Shown: positions 1-8,111 of the stretch, piece by piece | Layout: the number at the start of each line of letters is the position of its first letter | Position numbering within the stretch: position 1 is the first letter of the stretch | Source of the DNA: Chitinophaga sp. Ak27 | GTDB lineage: Bacteria; Bacteroidota; Bacteroidia; Chitinophagales; Chitinophagaceae | Assembly: GCF_012726295.1 (NCBI RefSeq) | Contig: NZ_JABAOB010000005.1 | Span: 62,001 to 126,000 of the forward strand | Direction of reading: 5' to 3' | DNA length: 64,000 nt | The notes under the pieces: generated by a model | Database searches by the model: none | Told to the model about the DNA's origin: nothing | The model's input: the letters and a program-made list of their open reading frames with translations, nothing else | Program-made: the position numbers and the translations under genes

Positions 1-957
1 TTATACGATTGGTTCATCCAGGAACTGGACATCTTCCCCAGTCGCCAGTACGAGTTTGCCCGCTTAAACCTCAACTACACGGTGATGAGCAAACGAAAAC
101 TGAAAATGCTGGTAACGGAAGGGCATGTACGTGGCTGGGATGATCCCCGCATGCCTACCATCAGCGGCCTGCGCCGCCGGGGTTATACCCCTTCCAGCAT
201 ACGCATGCTCTGCGAAAGGGTAGGTGTACAAAAGCGCGACAACATCATCGAACTTGGACTGCTGGAGTTCTGTATCCGTGAGGAGCTGAACAAAACCGCC
301 AACCGCGTGATGGCAGTACTGGATCCGGTAAAACTGGTGATCACCAACTATCCCGAAGGGCAGGTAGAAGAAATGGTGGCCGACAACAACCCGGAAGATG
401 AAACCGCCGGCAGCCGAGTGCTCCATTTCAGTAACACTCTGTATATTGAAAGGGAAGACTTCATGGAAGAACCACCCAAGAAATTTTTCCGCCTGGGCCC
501 CGGCCTCATGGTGCGCCTGAAGAATGCCTATATCATTAAAGGAGAAAGCGTGGAAAAAGATGCCAACGGAAATATTACCACCATCTACGCCACCTACCTG
601 CCGGAAAGCAGAAGCGGCGGTGACCACAGCGGCCTGACCGTAAAAGGCACCATCCACTGGGTGAGTGCAACACATGCTGCTACCGCCGAAGTACGTGTAT
701 ACGATCGCCTGTTCAATGTGGAAAACCCCGCAGCAGAAGAAGGCGACCTCGCTTCCCTCATCAATCCGGATTCGTTAACGGTAATCAAAGAAGCGTTCGT
801 AGAACCCGGTCTGCTGAAAGCCAAACCCGGCGAACGTTTCCAGTTCCTCCGCAAAGGCTATTTCGCCGTAGACCCGGATAGTACGCCGGAAAAGGTAGTG
901 TTCAACAGAACCGTTACCCTGAAAGACGCCTGGGCGAAAGAGAGTAAAAAAGGTTAA
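1..957 (+). CDS. glnS: Glutaminyl-tRNA synthetase, C-terminal part (5' end outside window)
   Basis: This is the 3' part of a class I aminoacyl-tRNA synthetase that charges tRNA-Gln with glutamine in the cytoplasm. The reading frame is open from base 1, so the start codon lies upstream. Near the left edge the motif VMSKRKL (codons 27-33 of the visible part) is the KMSKS-type ATP-binding signature. It is followed by the conserved GWDDPRMPTISGLRRRG segment typical of GlnRS. The rest is the two beta-barrel anticodon-binding domains, ending in the GlnRS-like sequence RKGYFAVDP near the C-terminus. GlnRS rather than GluRS is preferred because of the GWDDPRMPT block and the C-terminal beta-barrels; a separate gltX lies 0.8 kb downstream. 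A strong terminator follows the stop codon. Confidence 0.95.
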   Translation, partial: LYDWFIQELDIFPSRQYEFARLNLNYTVMSKRKLKMLVTEGHVRGWDDPRMPTISGLRRRGYTPSSIRMLCERVGVQKRDNIIELGLLEFCIREELNKTANRVMAVLDPVKLVITNYPEGQVEEMVADNNPEDETAGSRVLHFSNTLYIEREDFMEEPPKKFFRLGPGLMVRLKNAYIIKGESVEKDANGNITTIYATYLPESRSGGDHSGLTVKGTIHWVSATHAATAEVRVYDRLFNVENPAAEEGDLASLINPDSLTVIKEAFVEPGLLKAKPGERFQFLRKGYFAVDPDSTPEKVVFNRTVTLKDAWAKESKKG

Positions 958-979
958 TCTTTTTTTGAAGAGTATGGGA

Positions 980-1009
980 GGTCGGACTGTTACAGTCCGG
1001 CCTTTTTTT
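980..1009 (+). terminator. Intrinsic terminator of glnS
   Basis: A 10-bp stem with one G-T wobble (980-989 with 993-1002) and a 3-nt loop is followed by seven T residues. It lies 22 bases after the glnS stop, so it separates glnS from vapBC. Confidence 0.9.
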
Positions 1010-1054
1010 GTGTATATTTAGTATGTAATTTTATTGATAATAAATCCATTCTTT

Positions 1055-1270
1055 ATGGCAAAAACAAAAGTAAAAACCAATATCGAAACAGTTAACCTGG
1101 ATGCGGAACTAATGGAAGAAGCCATGAAACTTAGCAAAGGAAAAACTACGGTAGAAGTGATTAATGAAGCATTGAGAAAATATATTATTGGCTTCAAAAA
1201 TCGCGAATTGCTGGATATGAAAGGGAAAATCTATTGGGATGGAGACTTAAATGAAATGAGAGGCGCATGA
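1055..1270 (+). CDS. vapB: VapB-type antitoxin
   Basis: A short 71-residue protein encoded directly upstream of a PIN-domain toxin, with a 4-base overlap (ATGA). The N-terminal half (TVNLDAELMEEAMKLSKGK, then TTVEVINEALRKYI) has the beta-strand plus two-helix pattern of ribbon-helix-helix antitoxins related to the VapB/AHH families. The C-terminal tail (GKIYWDGDLNEMR) resembles the W-x-G-D-L toxin-binding tail common in such antitoxins. The ATG at 1055 is chosen over a TTG at 1034 because the conserved region starts there. By family knowledge it neutralises the adjacent VapC and represses the operon. Family and context are clear; the exact subfamily is not. Confidence 0.85.
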   Translation: MAKTKVKTNIETVNLDAELMEEAMKLSKGKTTVEVINEALRKYIIGFKNRELLDMKGKIYWDGDLNEMRGA

Positions 1271-1683
1271 ACGATCCATTAATTTTCGACTCATCGGTTT
1301 GGATTGATTATGCAAAAAAAAGAGAGTCACCGCAGACCAAACTGTTAACCTATTACTTGGAGAATGAGCTAGAGACACCGTTGGTACCGACTGTAATACA
1401 AGAGTTCTTACAAGGTATTAGAGAAGATGCCCAACACCAGAAAATAAAAAGCGCCATTCGGTGGTATACAAGGCTTGAGCTCTCTCCAATAGCTGCCGCT
1501 ATTGGAGCTTCTGATTTATTTCGGTCTCTGCGTAAGAAAGGACTTACCATCCGCAAAAGTCATGATTGCAAAATTGCTTTTTATGCCATTTGCTTTGACC
1601 TGGAATTAGTCCACAACGACAGCGACTTCGACCTCATCAGCACCCATTCTCCCCTAAAAATCTGGAAAAACAACAAAGGCTAA
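1267..1683 (+). CDS. vapC: VapC-type PIN-domain ribonuclease toxin
   Basis: A 138-residue PIN-domain endoribonuclease, the usual size for VapC. The acidic residues expected in a PIN active site are visible: D8 in FDSSVWID, E46 in VIQEFLQG, D100 in KSHDCKIA, and D118/D120 in HNDSDFDLI. VapC toxins cleave tRNA or rRNA when the antitoxin is degraded. The ATG overlaps the vapB stop by four bases, so the pair is translationally coupled. The stop codon sits inside a hairpin that it shares with the convergent gltX gene. The specific RNA target cannot be read from the sequence. Confidence 0.9.
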   Translation: MNDPLIFDSSVWIDYAKKRESPQTKLLTYYLENELETPLVPTVIQEFLQGIREDAQHQKIKSAIRWYTRLELSPIAAAIGASDLFRSLRKKGLTIRKSHDCKIAFYAICFDLELVHNDSDFDLISTHSPLKIWKNNKG

Positions 1684-1708
1684 ACGATGTTACATCATTT
1701 AGCCTTTG
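1674..1708 (-). terminator. Terminator between convergent vapC and gltX
   Basis: A 16-bp stem with one wobble pair (1674-1689 with 1693-1708) and a 3-nt loop. Read on the minus strand it is followed by a T-rich run, so it mainly ends gltX. The vapC stop codon lies in its left arm, so it can also stop vapBC transcripts. Confidence 0.8.
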
Positions 1709-1731
1709 TCTATATTCAACTTCTAACATCG

Positions 1732-3261
1732 CTATTTAAACGCTTCCAACCCTTTGGCAATCCTGTTGCGCGTTTCCGCTACCCCCAAGGTGGCTACGAT
1801 ATCAAAAACAGGAGGACCAAACTTACCGCCGGTCAGCATAATGCGGAAAGGCAGCTGTACATCTCCCATCTTTAAATTCTTTTCTGTAGCCAGCGCTTTG
1901 AAAGCCGCTTCCAGCTCCGCTGCAGGGGCAGCGCCCAACGTTTCCAGCTGTGCAGACCAGGCCGTAAAGAAGGCTTCTTTATCGGCATTCCATTTTGGTT
2001 TTACCGCGGCTTCATCATAAGTGGCGGGACTTTGGAAGAAGAAAAACCCGTGTTCCCAGATATCATTTACAAAGTAACAACGTTCCTTTACCAGGCCGGC
2101 TACGGTAGCTACATAGGCAGGAGCGGCGGGGATACCCTTTTCTGCCAGCACGGGCTGGAAGAGCGCTGCCAGGCTATCGTTATCCTTATGATGAATATAT
2201 TGGTGATTAAACCATTTGGCTTTTTCGTAATCGAATTTGGCGCCGGCTTTATGCACGCGCTCCATAGAAAATTTCTCGATCAGTTCTGCTAAAGAGAAGA
2301 TTTCCTGTTCGGTACCATCGTTCCAACCCAGCATGGCCAGCATGTTGATGAAAGCTTCCGGCAGGAAGCCTCTTTCACGGAACCCGGTAGTAAGATCGCC
2401 AGTCTTAGGATCCGTCCAGTTCATCGCATATACGGGGAAGCCTAAACGATCGCCATCGCGCTTGCTGAGTTTCCCGTTTCCATCTGGTTTCAGGATCAGT
2501 GGAAGGTGCGCCCATTGGGGCATATCAGCTTCCCAACCCAGGTATTTCCAGAGCAGGAGATGTACAGGCGCTGATGGCAGCCATTCCTCTCCGCGAAAAG
2601 CGTGTGTGATCTTCATCAGGTAGTCGTCTACCACCACGGCGAGGTGATAGGTAGGCATACCATCTGCTTTCAGCAATACTTTATCATCTACCTGGGAGGT
2701 ATTAAAGGTAACCGCGCCACGTACCATATCTGTGAAGGTAATTTCTTCATTGACAGGCATATTAATACGGATCACATGCGGTGTATTTTTCGCCAATAGT
2801 TCCTGTACTTCTGCGTCGGGCAAGGTGAGCGAGTTGCGCATTTTCTGCCTTACCTGGTGGTTGTACTGCGGAGAGGGATTTTCCGGGGTTTTGAGCCGTT
2901 CGCGCATGCTTTCCAGCTCTTCCGGTGTATCAAAAGCGTAGTAAGCATGTCCGGATTGCACCAGCTTTTCCGCATATTGGCGATATAAAGGCTTACGCTC
3001 ACTCTGCCTGTAAGGACCGTAAGGACCACCCAAGGCGGGACTTTCATCCGGCGTAAGTCCGCACCAGCTCAAGCATTCGCTGATGTACTCTTCCGCTCCC
3101 GGCACGTAGCGGGTTTGATCTGTATCTTCAATACGCAGCACAAATTCGCCTTTATGCTGCTTAGCAAATAAATAGTTGAACAATACAGTGCGTACACCTC
3201 CAAGATGTAAGCCCCCAGTAGGACTGGGTGCAAAACGCACTCTTACTTTTTTGTGATCCAT
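1732..3261 (-). CDS. gltX: Glutamyl-tRNA synthetase
   Basis: A 509-residue class I synthetase that charges tRNA-Glu. The HIGH-type motif is HLGG (residues 19-22, in FAPSPTGGLHLGG) and the KMSKS-type motif is KLSKRDGD, at about residue 270. The segments RIEDTDQTR and HAFRGEEWLPS are also typical of GluRS. The open frame extends upstream to 3324, but the ATG at 3261 (MDHKKVRVRFAPSP) is chosen because the conserved N-terminus begins there and the extra residues are not family-like. It converges with vapC and shares a bidirectional terminator. Confidence 0.97.
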   Translation of the reverse strand: MDHKKVRVRFAPSPTGGLHLGGVRTVLFNYLFAKQHKGEFVLRIEDTDQTRYVPGAEEYISECLSWCGLTPDESPALGGPYGPYRQSERKPLYRQYAEKLVQSGHAYYAFDTPEELESMRERLKTPENPSPQYNHQVRQKMRNSLTLPDAEVQELLAKNTPHVIRINMPVNEEITFTDMVRGAVTFNTSQVDDKVLLKADGMPTYHLAVVVDDYLMKITHAFRGEEWLPSAPVHLLLWKYLGWEADMPQWAHLPLILKPDGNGKLSKRDGDRLGFPVYAMNWTDPKTGDLTTGFRERGFLPEAFINMLAMLGWNDGTEQEIFSLAELIEKFSMERVHKAGAKFDYEKAKWFNHQYIHHKDNDSLAALFQPVLAEKGIPAAPAYVATVAGLVKERCYFVNDIWEHGFFFFQSPATYDEAAVKPKWNADKEAFFTAWSAQLETLGAAPAAELEAAFKALATEKNLKMGDVQLPFRIMLTGGKFGPPVFDIVATLGVAETRNRIAKGLEAFK

Positions 3262-3414
3262 AGGCCGCAAAGATAAGGATTTCGTGGTAAGCGATCCGGG
3301 AATAGTATAGGGATGGGGCAGCAAAAATTAAAATTTTTTAATCCTCCGCCCCGCTGCACGACATTGAGTATATTGCGGGATCAATAAGCTTAACGCAAAA
3401 AAGCTCAAGGCTGT

Positions 3415-4044
3415 ATGTTCTATCTTACTAAAACGCCTGGTATCCTTAAAGCCTTATACAAAAGCTGCGTCTGGAATATGTCGCCCGCTGGCAACAAAGT
3501 ATACCTCACCTTTGATGATGGTCCGCATCCGGAGGCTACTCCGTTTGTATTGCAACAACTGGCCAAATACAATGCAAAAGCCACTTTCTTCTGCATTGGT
3601 AAAAATGTGGTGGAATATCCATCTATTTATCAGCAGATCCTGGAAGCGGGGCATACCACTGGTAATCATACCCACAATCATCTGAATGGGTGGAAAACCA
3701 ATACCCAGCAATACCTGGAAAATACGCTGGAAGCGGCAAAATATATCGCCTCCCCTTTATTCCGCCCGCCTTATGGCAGGATTACGCCCTTCCAGGTCCG
3801 GCAGATTCGGCAAAAAATACCGGGAGCAAAAATCGTTATGTGGGATCTCTTGAGCGGAGATTTTGATACGATGATCAATGGAGAAGCCTGTGTACAAAAC
3901 GTGGTATTTAAATTACAACCAGGGTCTATCGTGGTTTTTCACGACAGTACCAAGGCCTGGGATCGCCTGGAATATGCACTGCCGCGGGTATTAGAGTTTT
4001 GCAAAAAACAAAAATTTGAAGTCGCTGCCATTCCGGTTAACTGA
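3415..4044 (+). CDS. Polysaccharide deacetylase (NodB / CE4 family)
   Basis: A 209-residue metal-dependent deacetylase of carbohydrate esterase family 4, which removes N- or O-acetyl groups from chitin-type oligomers, peptidoglycan or other glycans. Motif 1 is TFDDGPHP with D34 and D35, motif 2 is NHTHNH with H85 and H89, motif 3 is RPPYGR, and a late motif near IVVFHDS supplies the last catalytic histidine. No cleavable signal peptide is evident at the N-terminus, so location is uncertain. It stands alone and is divergent from gltX, with about 150 bases between the starts. The substrate cannot be told from sequence. Confidence 0.93.
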   Translation: MFYLTKTPGILKALYKSCVWNMSPAGNKVYLTFDDGPHPEATPFVLQQLAKYNAKATFFCIGKNVVEYPSIYQQILEAGHTTGNHTHNHLNGWKTNTQQYLENTLEAAKYIASPLFRPPYGRITPFQVRQIRQKIPGAKIVMWDLLSGDFDTMINGEACVQNVVFKLQPGSIVVFHDSTKAWDRLEYALPRVLEFCKKQKFEVAAIPVN

Positions 4045-4145
4045 GCAGAAAGCATAAAGCACAAAGCTATTGTAGCGAATGACCTTTGCGGATGTAAATC
4101 GCATTGATCATTCGCTACAATAGCTTTGTGCTTTATGCCTTCTGC
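4045..4145. repeat. Very long inverted repeat between convergent genes
   Basis: Two 38-base arms (4045-4082 and 4108-4145) are complementary except for one wobble position and enclose a 25-base loop. The element fills almost the whole gap between the deacetylase stop (4044) and the end of the convergent lipoprotein gene (4153). It is much longer than a normal terminator stem and has no clear T-run. It may act as a bidirectional terminator, or be a palindromic repeat of MITE/REP type. Confidence 0.85.
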
Positions 4146-4152
4146 TTTAAGC

Positions 4153-5067
4153 TTACAATTTAATTGCCTTGGTTTTATCACCTACCGTAATGATAGCGTC
4201 ATTATCGCATTTTCCATCTCCGTAATCCAGTATGCCAGTAATTTTATTGAACACTATCTGCAATTTACCTTTGCTGATATATTGGCAATCCCATCTTTTA
4301 ATGAGTGCTTCTACCGTGGTAAATGTAGCGGGCACGCCTACCAATGGTCCTTTTTCATAAGTAATGCTGGCATTACCTTCAATGCTGTATACGTCATCAG
4401 AAGGATTTACCAGGGCGCCTACCGGGTCAACACCGGCTATTTGCTTAACCGTTTTATGACTGATATAATCAATGATCACGCTGTCTGATAAGCCAATTCT
4501 GCCCCTGGTGAGGTCGGTGGTATACTGTATACCCTTCACATTATCGTAGGTAACACCGCTGATGGCCAGGCGGCCACTGATGGAAATACCATTGCGTTTA
4601 TAAGTACTATCTGTTTCTATCACAGTCGTAGCGCCGGCATTAAATAAAGGGCCATTGAAAATGATATTGATCTTGCCGCTGCGATACACGCCAAACCGGT
4701 CGAGGCAGGAGGTGCCATAGTCGACAACCACCCGTTTAGGCCAGGTGGTACCGGTACCATCTAACAGTTCCAGCGAAGGACAACCAGGCGCATCTGCATT
4801 TGCGGTGCTGCCTGGAGTAGCCTGACGGGCGCCCGCTTTATCTAATCCCTGCAACACGGCAGCTTTGGCTGTTTCATCAAATAAATCGGCGTACATAGAT
4901 GCGGCAACCGTCTCATGTTGTGTCACGGTCAGGGTGTTGTTATCCGTTTGGTTATTGGGAGCCGTATCGGTAGTGACCTGTTTTTTGCAGGCGAAGAAAA
5001 CGGTGGCTATAGCCACTCCGGTGATGGTCCACGCCAGCACACGATTTGTACTGAAATAGCTTTTCAT
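4153..5067 (-). CDS. Lipoprotein of unknown function
   Basis: A 304-residue predicted lipoprotein. The N-terminus has a hydrophobic helix ending in VFFACKK, a good lipobox with the modified cysteine at about residue 27, followed by a low-complexity T/N/D-rich linker. The mature part is rich in beta-strand-like segments (GKINIIFNGPL, SISGRLAISG, GNASITYEKG) and ends with a pattern of paired D/C residues (GDGKCDNDA). I do not recognise a named domain. No lolCDE or glycan genes are adjacent. The gene is convergent with the deacetylase and divergent from the TatD gene. Confidence 0.8.
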   Translation of the reverse strand: MKSYFSTNRVLAWTITGVAIATVFFACKKQVTTDTAPNNQTDNNTLTVTQHETVAASMYADLFDETAKAAVLQGLDKAGARQATPGSTANADAPGCPSLELLDGTGTTWPKRVVVDYGTSCLDRFGVYRSGKINIIFNGPLFNAGATTVIETDSTYKRNGISISGRLAISGVTYDNVKGIQYTTDLTRGRIGLSDSVIIDYISHKTVKQIAGVDPVGALVNPSDDVYSIEGNASITYEKGPLVGVPATFTTVEALIKRWDCQYISKGKLQIVFNKITGILDYGDGKCDNDAIITVGDKTKAIKL

Positions 5068-5104
5068 AGTTTAGGTTTTATTAGCAAATAGCTTTTTCGG
5101 TATT

Positions 5105-5112
5105 TACCTTTG
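5105..5112 (+). promoter_or_regulatory. Probable -7 promoter element of the tatD-like gene
   Basis: The sequence TACCTTTG matches the Bacteroidota -7 consensus TAnnTTTG and lies 59 bases before the ATG at 5171. A clear -33 TTTG partner is not obvious. Confidence 0.45.
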
Positions 5113-5170
5113 TAGGATAAAGATATTGCTTAAATATTAAAGAAATTACAAATTCGATAAAATAATTATT

Positions 5171-5941
5171 ATGCTTTGGATAGATACCCACACACACCTG
5201 TATTCGGAAGAATTTGAAGCGGACCGGGAGGCCATGGTGGCGCGGGCCATAGCAGCGGGAGTTGATAAACTTTTTTTACCCAACATAGATGAAAGCTCCA
5301 TTATCGGCATGCTTGACCTGGAAGCCCGGTACCCCGACCATATATATGCTATGATGGGGATACATCCCTGTTATGTTAAAGAAGCGGTAGATGAGCAACT
5401 GGACTTGGTAAGGGCGTGGCTGCAACAGCGTTCTTTTAAAGCCATCGGGGAAATAGGGCTGGACTTTTATTGGGATAAATCACTGTTAACACAGCAGTAC
5501 CACGCATTCCAGGAGCAGTTGATCCTGGCCAGAGAATATGCGCTACCCGTATCTATTCACAGCAGGGAAGCCACACGGGAATGTATCAACGAAGTAAAGG
5601 CTTTACAGGATGGCCGCCTGAGCGGCGTATTCCACTGCTTTTCCGGCACCCTGGAAGAAGCCAGGGAAATCATTGATCTGGGCTTTTACCTGGGCATCGG
5701 TGGTGTAGTTACCTTCAAAAAGTCAGGTCTGGATAAATTACTGGAAGAGATAGACCTGGCGCATATTGTACTGGAAACAGATGCTCCCTACCTGGCGCCG
5801 GTTCCGTACCGGGGCAAACGTAATGAAAGTGCCTACCTCCCGCTGGCAGGCGAAAAGGTGGCAGATATAAAAAATCTAAAAATAGCCGATGTAGCAGCCA
5901 TAACAAGCAGCAATGCCCGGAAATTATTCAAAATGCTCTAA
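5171..5941 (+). CDS. TatD family metal-dependent deoxyribonuclease
   Basis: A 256-residue TIM-barrel hydrolase of the TatD family, the normal length. The metal-binding motif DTHTH (D5-H9) opens the protein, EIGLDFYWDK is the second signature, HCFSG is the third, and ETDAPYLAP carries the last metal-binding aspartate. TatD enzymes are cytoplasmic 3'-5' exonucleases or DNases acting in DNA repair and turnover. The asparaginase gene follows after about 26-40 bases on the same strand, with its own promoter-like element in between. Confidence 0.93.
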   Translation: MLWIDTHTHLYSEEFEADREAMVARAIAAGVDKLFLPNIDESSIIGMLDLEARYPDHIYAMMGIHPCYVKEAVDEQLDLVRAWLQQRSFKAIGEIGLDFYWDKSLLTQQYHAFQEQLILAREYALPVSIHSREATRECINEVKALQDGRLSGVFHCFSGTLEEAREIIDLGFYLGIGGVVTFKKSGLDKLLEEIDLAHIVLETDAPYLAPVPYRGKRNESAYLPLAGEKVADIKNLKIADVAAITSSNARKLFKML

Positions 5942-5953
5942 CTGTTTAGTGAA

Positions 5954-5961
5954 TACCTTTG
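5954..5961 (+). promoter_or_regulatory. Probable -7 promoter element of the asparaginase gene
   Basis: TACCTTTG (TAnnTTTG class) just before the asparaginase gene. Initiation about 6-7 bases downstream would fall near 5968, which makes ATG 5983 a realistic translation start. Confidence 0.4.
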
Positions 5962-5967
5962 CAGGCA

Positions 5968-7020
5968 ATGGCTACTAGCACAATGAGCAAAATATTGATT
6001 ATTTACACGGGTGGTACAGTGGGTATGATCTACGATGATAAAACCAAAGCACTGCGCCCAATCGGCTTCAACGAAATAAGGAATAATTTACCGGAGCTTT
6101 ACCGTATGGGCATTGACTTTTATGTGTATGCATTTAATCCGCCTATAGATTCATCAGATATGCAGCCGGAGATATGGGTGGAACTGGCCAGCATCATCGA
6201 GGACCGATACGATCGTTACGACGGTTTTGTTATTCTGCATGGTTCCGATACAATGGCCTTTACCGCATCTGCCCTGAGCTTTATGCTGGAAAACCTGTCG
6301 AAGCCTGTTATCTTAACAGGGTCGCAGTTGCCCATCGGAAAGATACGTACCGATGCCAAGGAAAATATTATCACAGCCATGGAAATAGCCTGCAGCAGGC
6401 ATAATGGCACCACCGTATCCATGGTACCGGAGGTATGTATCTACTTCGACTTCTCTTTATTCAGAGGTAATCGTTCCAAGAAATATAATGCGGAAAAGTT
6501 CGAAGCGTTTTATACGATGAACTACCCGCAGCTGGCTGAAGCAGGCATCGACATTAAGTTTAAGCACCAGTTTATTTTACCGCCACCAGTACAACCGCTG
6601 AAAGTACACAAAGAGCTGGAAACAAATATCACGGTACTGAAACTGTTTCCTGGCATTACCAGGAAGGCAGTAGAAGCCACTTTAGGTGTTCCCGGCCTGA
6701 AAGGAGTAATCATGGAAACCTTTGGTAGCGGCAATACCAGCACCCAGTCGTGGTTCATAGAAAGCATTAAAAAGGTTATTGACAACGGCGCCATTGTAGT
6801 GGATATCACGCAATGCGACGGTGGTTCCGTGGAACTGGGCAAATATGAAACGAGCCAGCACCTGATGGAGATAGGCGTGGTGAGCGGGCATGATATGACC
6901 TTTGAAGCAGCAGTCACCAAACTGATGTTTGTATTGGGTCAGGGACTACCGCTGGCAGAAACAAAGACGATGATAGAAACGTCGCTTCGCGGTGAGTTAA
7001 CACCGATTGAAGTGTATTAA
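5968..7020 (+). CDS. ansA: Type I (cytoplasmic) L-asparaginase
   Basis: A protein of about 345-350 residues that hydrolyses L-asparagine to aspartate and ammonia. The first catalytic threonine lies in YTGGTVGM near the N-terminus and the second catalytic triad in LHGSDTMAFTASAL. The segment VILTGSQLPIG is also characteristic. There is no signal peptide, which fits the cytoplasmic type I enzyme. Two ATG codons are possible: 5968 (MATSTMSK) and 5983 (MSKILIIYTGG). The promoter-like element at 5954-5961 favours the second, and the longer form is given here. A strong terminator follows. Confidence 0.93.
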   Translation: MATSTMSKILIIYTGGTVGMIYDDKTKALRPIGFNEIRNNLPELYRMGIDFYVYAFNPPIDSSDMQPEIWVELASIIEDRYDRYDGFVILHGSDTMAFTASALSFMLENLSKPVILTGSQLPIGKIRTDAKENIITAMEIACSRHNGTTVSMVPEVCIYFDFSLFRGNRSKKYNAEKFEAFYTMNYPQLAEAGIDIKFKHQFILPPPVQPLKVHKELETNITVLKLFPGITRKAVEATLGVPGLKGVIMETFGSGNTSTQSWFIESIKKVIDNGAIVVDITQCDGGSVELGKYETSQHLMEIGVVSGHDMTFEAAVTKLMFVLGQGLPLAETKTMIETSLRGELTPIEVY

Positions 7021-7040
7021 AATATTGATAAGCAGTGATC

Positions 7041-7073
7041 AACGGGAAGCATTTTTTTGCTTCCCGTTTTTTT
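7041..7073 (+). terminator. Intrinsic terminator after ansA
   Basis: A perfect 10-bp stem (7041-7050 with 7059-7068) with a T-rich loop is followed by a run of T residues to 7073. Confidence 0.92.
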
Positions 7074-7151
7074 GTCTTGAATATTTGCGGTAAATTTAGC
7101 TATCACCAATTTCACATTTCCCCGATTTCTATTCACCACAAAATTTCATCT

Positions 7152-7844
7152 ATGACAGTTTCCTTATCACAGAAATGTATCGCTGAATTCTTCGGCACCT
7201 TCGTGCTGGTATTTATGGGTTGCGGTAGTGCGGTGCTGGCTGGCGCCCACGTAGGTTTTCTGGGTATTGCTTTTGCGTTTGGGTTGTCGGTAGTGGTCAT
7301 GGCATATGCCATCGGGCATATTTCCGGTTGCCATCTGAACCCGGCGATTACGATTTCGCTGGCGTCTACCGGTAAGATCTCCGGTAAAGATGCAGGTGCT
7401 TACATTGTGTCCCAGATAATAGGGGCGATCGTAGCTTCTGCAGTGTTGTATTTTATTGCCCAGGGAAAAGCCGACTATTCGCTGGCTGCCAATGGGCTGG
7501 GCGCCAATGGCGTGGATCAGGGATCTCCCGATCATTACTCACTTATGAGTGGTTTGGTAGCCGAAATTGTACTCACCACAATTTTCCTGGTAGTAGTACA
7601 TGGCAGCACCAGTAAAAACAGTCAAACCGGCAAATTCGCAGGATTGGCTATTGGCCTGTGTTTGACCTTGATTCACATTGTGGGTATCCCGGTAACAGGC
7701 GTATCTGTAAATCCTGCCCGTAGTATCGGTCCCGCTATTTTTGTAGGTGGCCCCGCCTTATCCAATCTCTGGGTATTTATAGTAGGTCCTATTGTAGGAG
7801 GACTGCTCGGAGCCGGCATCTGGAAGCTGTATGACAAAAATTAA
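7152..7844 (+). CDS. aqpZ: Aquaporin (MIP family channel)
   Basis: A 230-residue inner-membrane channel with six hydrophobic helices and two half-helices. Both NPA boxes are intact: HLNPAIT in the first half and SVNPARS in the second, the latter with the selectivity-filter arginine. The AEFFGTFVLVFMGCGSA start is typical of AqpZ-like water channels. The ATG at 7152 (MTVSLSQKCIAEFFG) is chosen because an upstream extension to 7035 would add an unrelated leader overlapping the preceding terminator. It may pass water or small neutral solutes. Confidence 0.95.
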   Translation: MTVSLSQKCIAEFFGTFVLVFMGCGSAVLAGAHVGFLGIAFAFGLSVVVMAYAIGHISGCHLNPAITISLASTGKISGKDAGAYIVSQIIGAIVASAVLYFIAQGKADYSLAANGLGANGVDQGSPDHYSLMSGLVAEIVLTTIFLVVVHGSTSKNSQTGKFAGLAIGLCLTLIHIVGIPVTGVSVNPARSIGPAIFVGGPALSNLWVFIVGPIVGGLLGAGIWKLYDKN

Positions 7845-7851
7845 AATTTTC

Positions 7852-7881
7852 TTTGAAATATAAACTAAAGGATTATCTTTG
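7852..7881 (+). promoter_or_regulatory. Promoter of tRNA-Ser
   Basis: A TTTG at 7852-7855 and TATCTTTG at 7874-7881 are spaced by 18 bases. This matches the Bacteroidota -33/-7 promoter pattern (TTTG ... TAnnTTTG) about 50 bases upstream of the tRNA. Confidence 0.8.
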
Positions 7882-7932
7882 CAACCCTGAATTGGAAAAT
7901 CAACCCTTCCATTAATTCAGAAAGATAATCAC

Positions 7933-8019
7933 GGAGAAGTGCAGGAGTGGTTGAACTGGCACGCCTGGAAAGTGTGTATAGGTGAAAGCCTATCAAGGGT
8001 TCGAATCCCTTCTTCTCCG
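7933..8019 (+). tRNA. tRNA-Ser (anticodon GGA)
   Basis: An 87-nt cloverleaf. The acceptor arms are 7933-7939 and 8012-8018 with discriminator G 8019. The anticodon stem is CACGC/GTGTG around loop 7965-7971 with anticodon GGA at 7967-7969. A long variable arm (ATAGG...CCTAT) marks a class II tRNA, and the T-arm is AAGGG/CCCTT with a TTCGAAT loop. The 3' CCA is not encoded. A terminator follows immediately. Confidence 0.97.
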
Positions 8020-8023
8020 CTAT

Positions 8024-8052
8024 AAGGGTCCTCATCAGAGGGCCCTTTTTTT
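8024..8052 (+). terminator. Terminator of tRNA-Ser
   Basis: A 10-bp stem with one wobble (8024-8033 with 8038-8047), a 4-nt loop, and seven T residues, five bases past the tRNA. Confidence 0.9.
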
Positions 8053-8111
8053 GTCCCCATTATCATCCTACTTTACCGCTATTCTTTATTTGAATTACAT
8101 AACTTTGTTTT

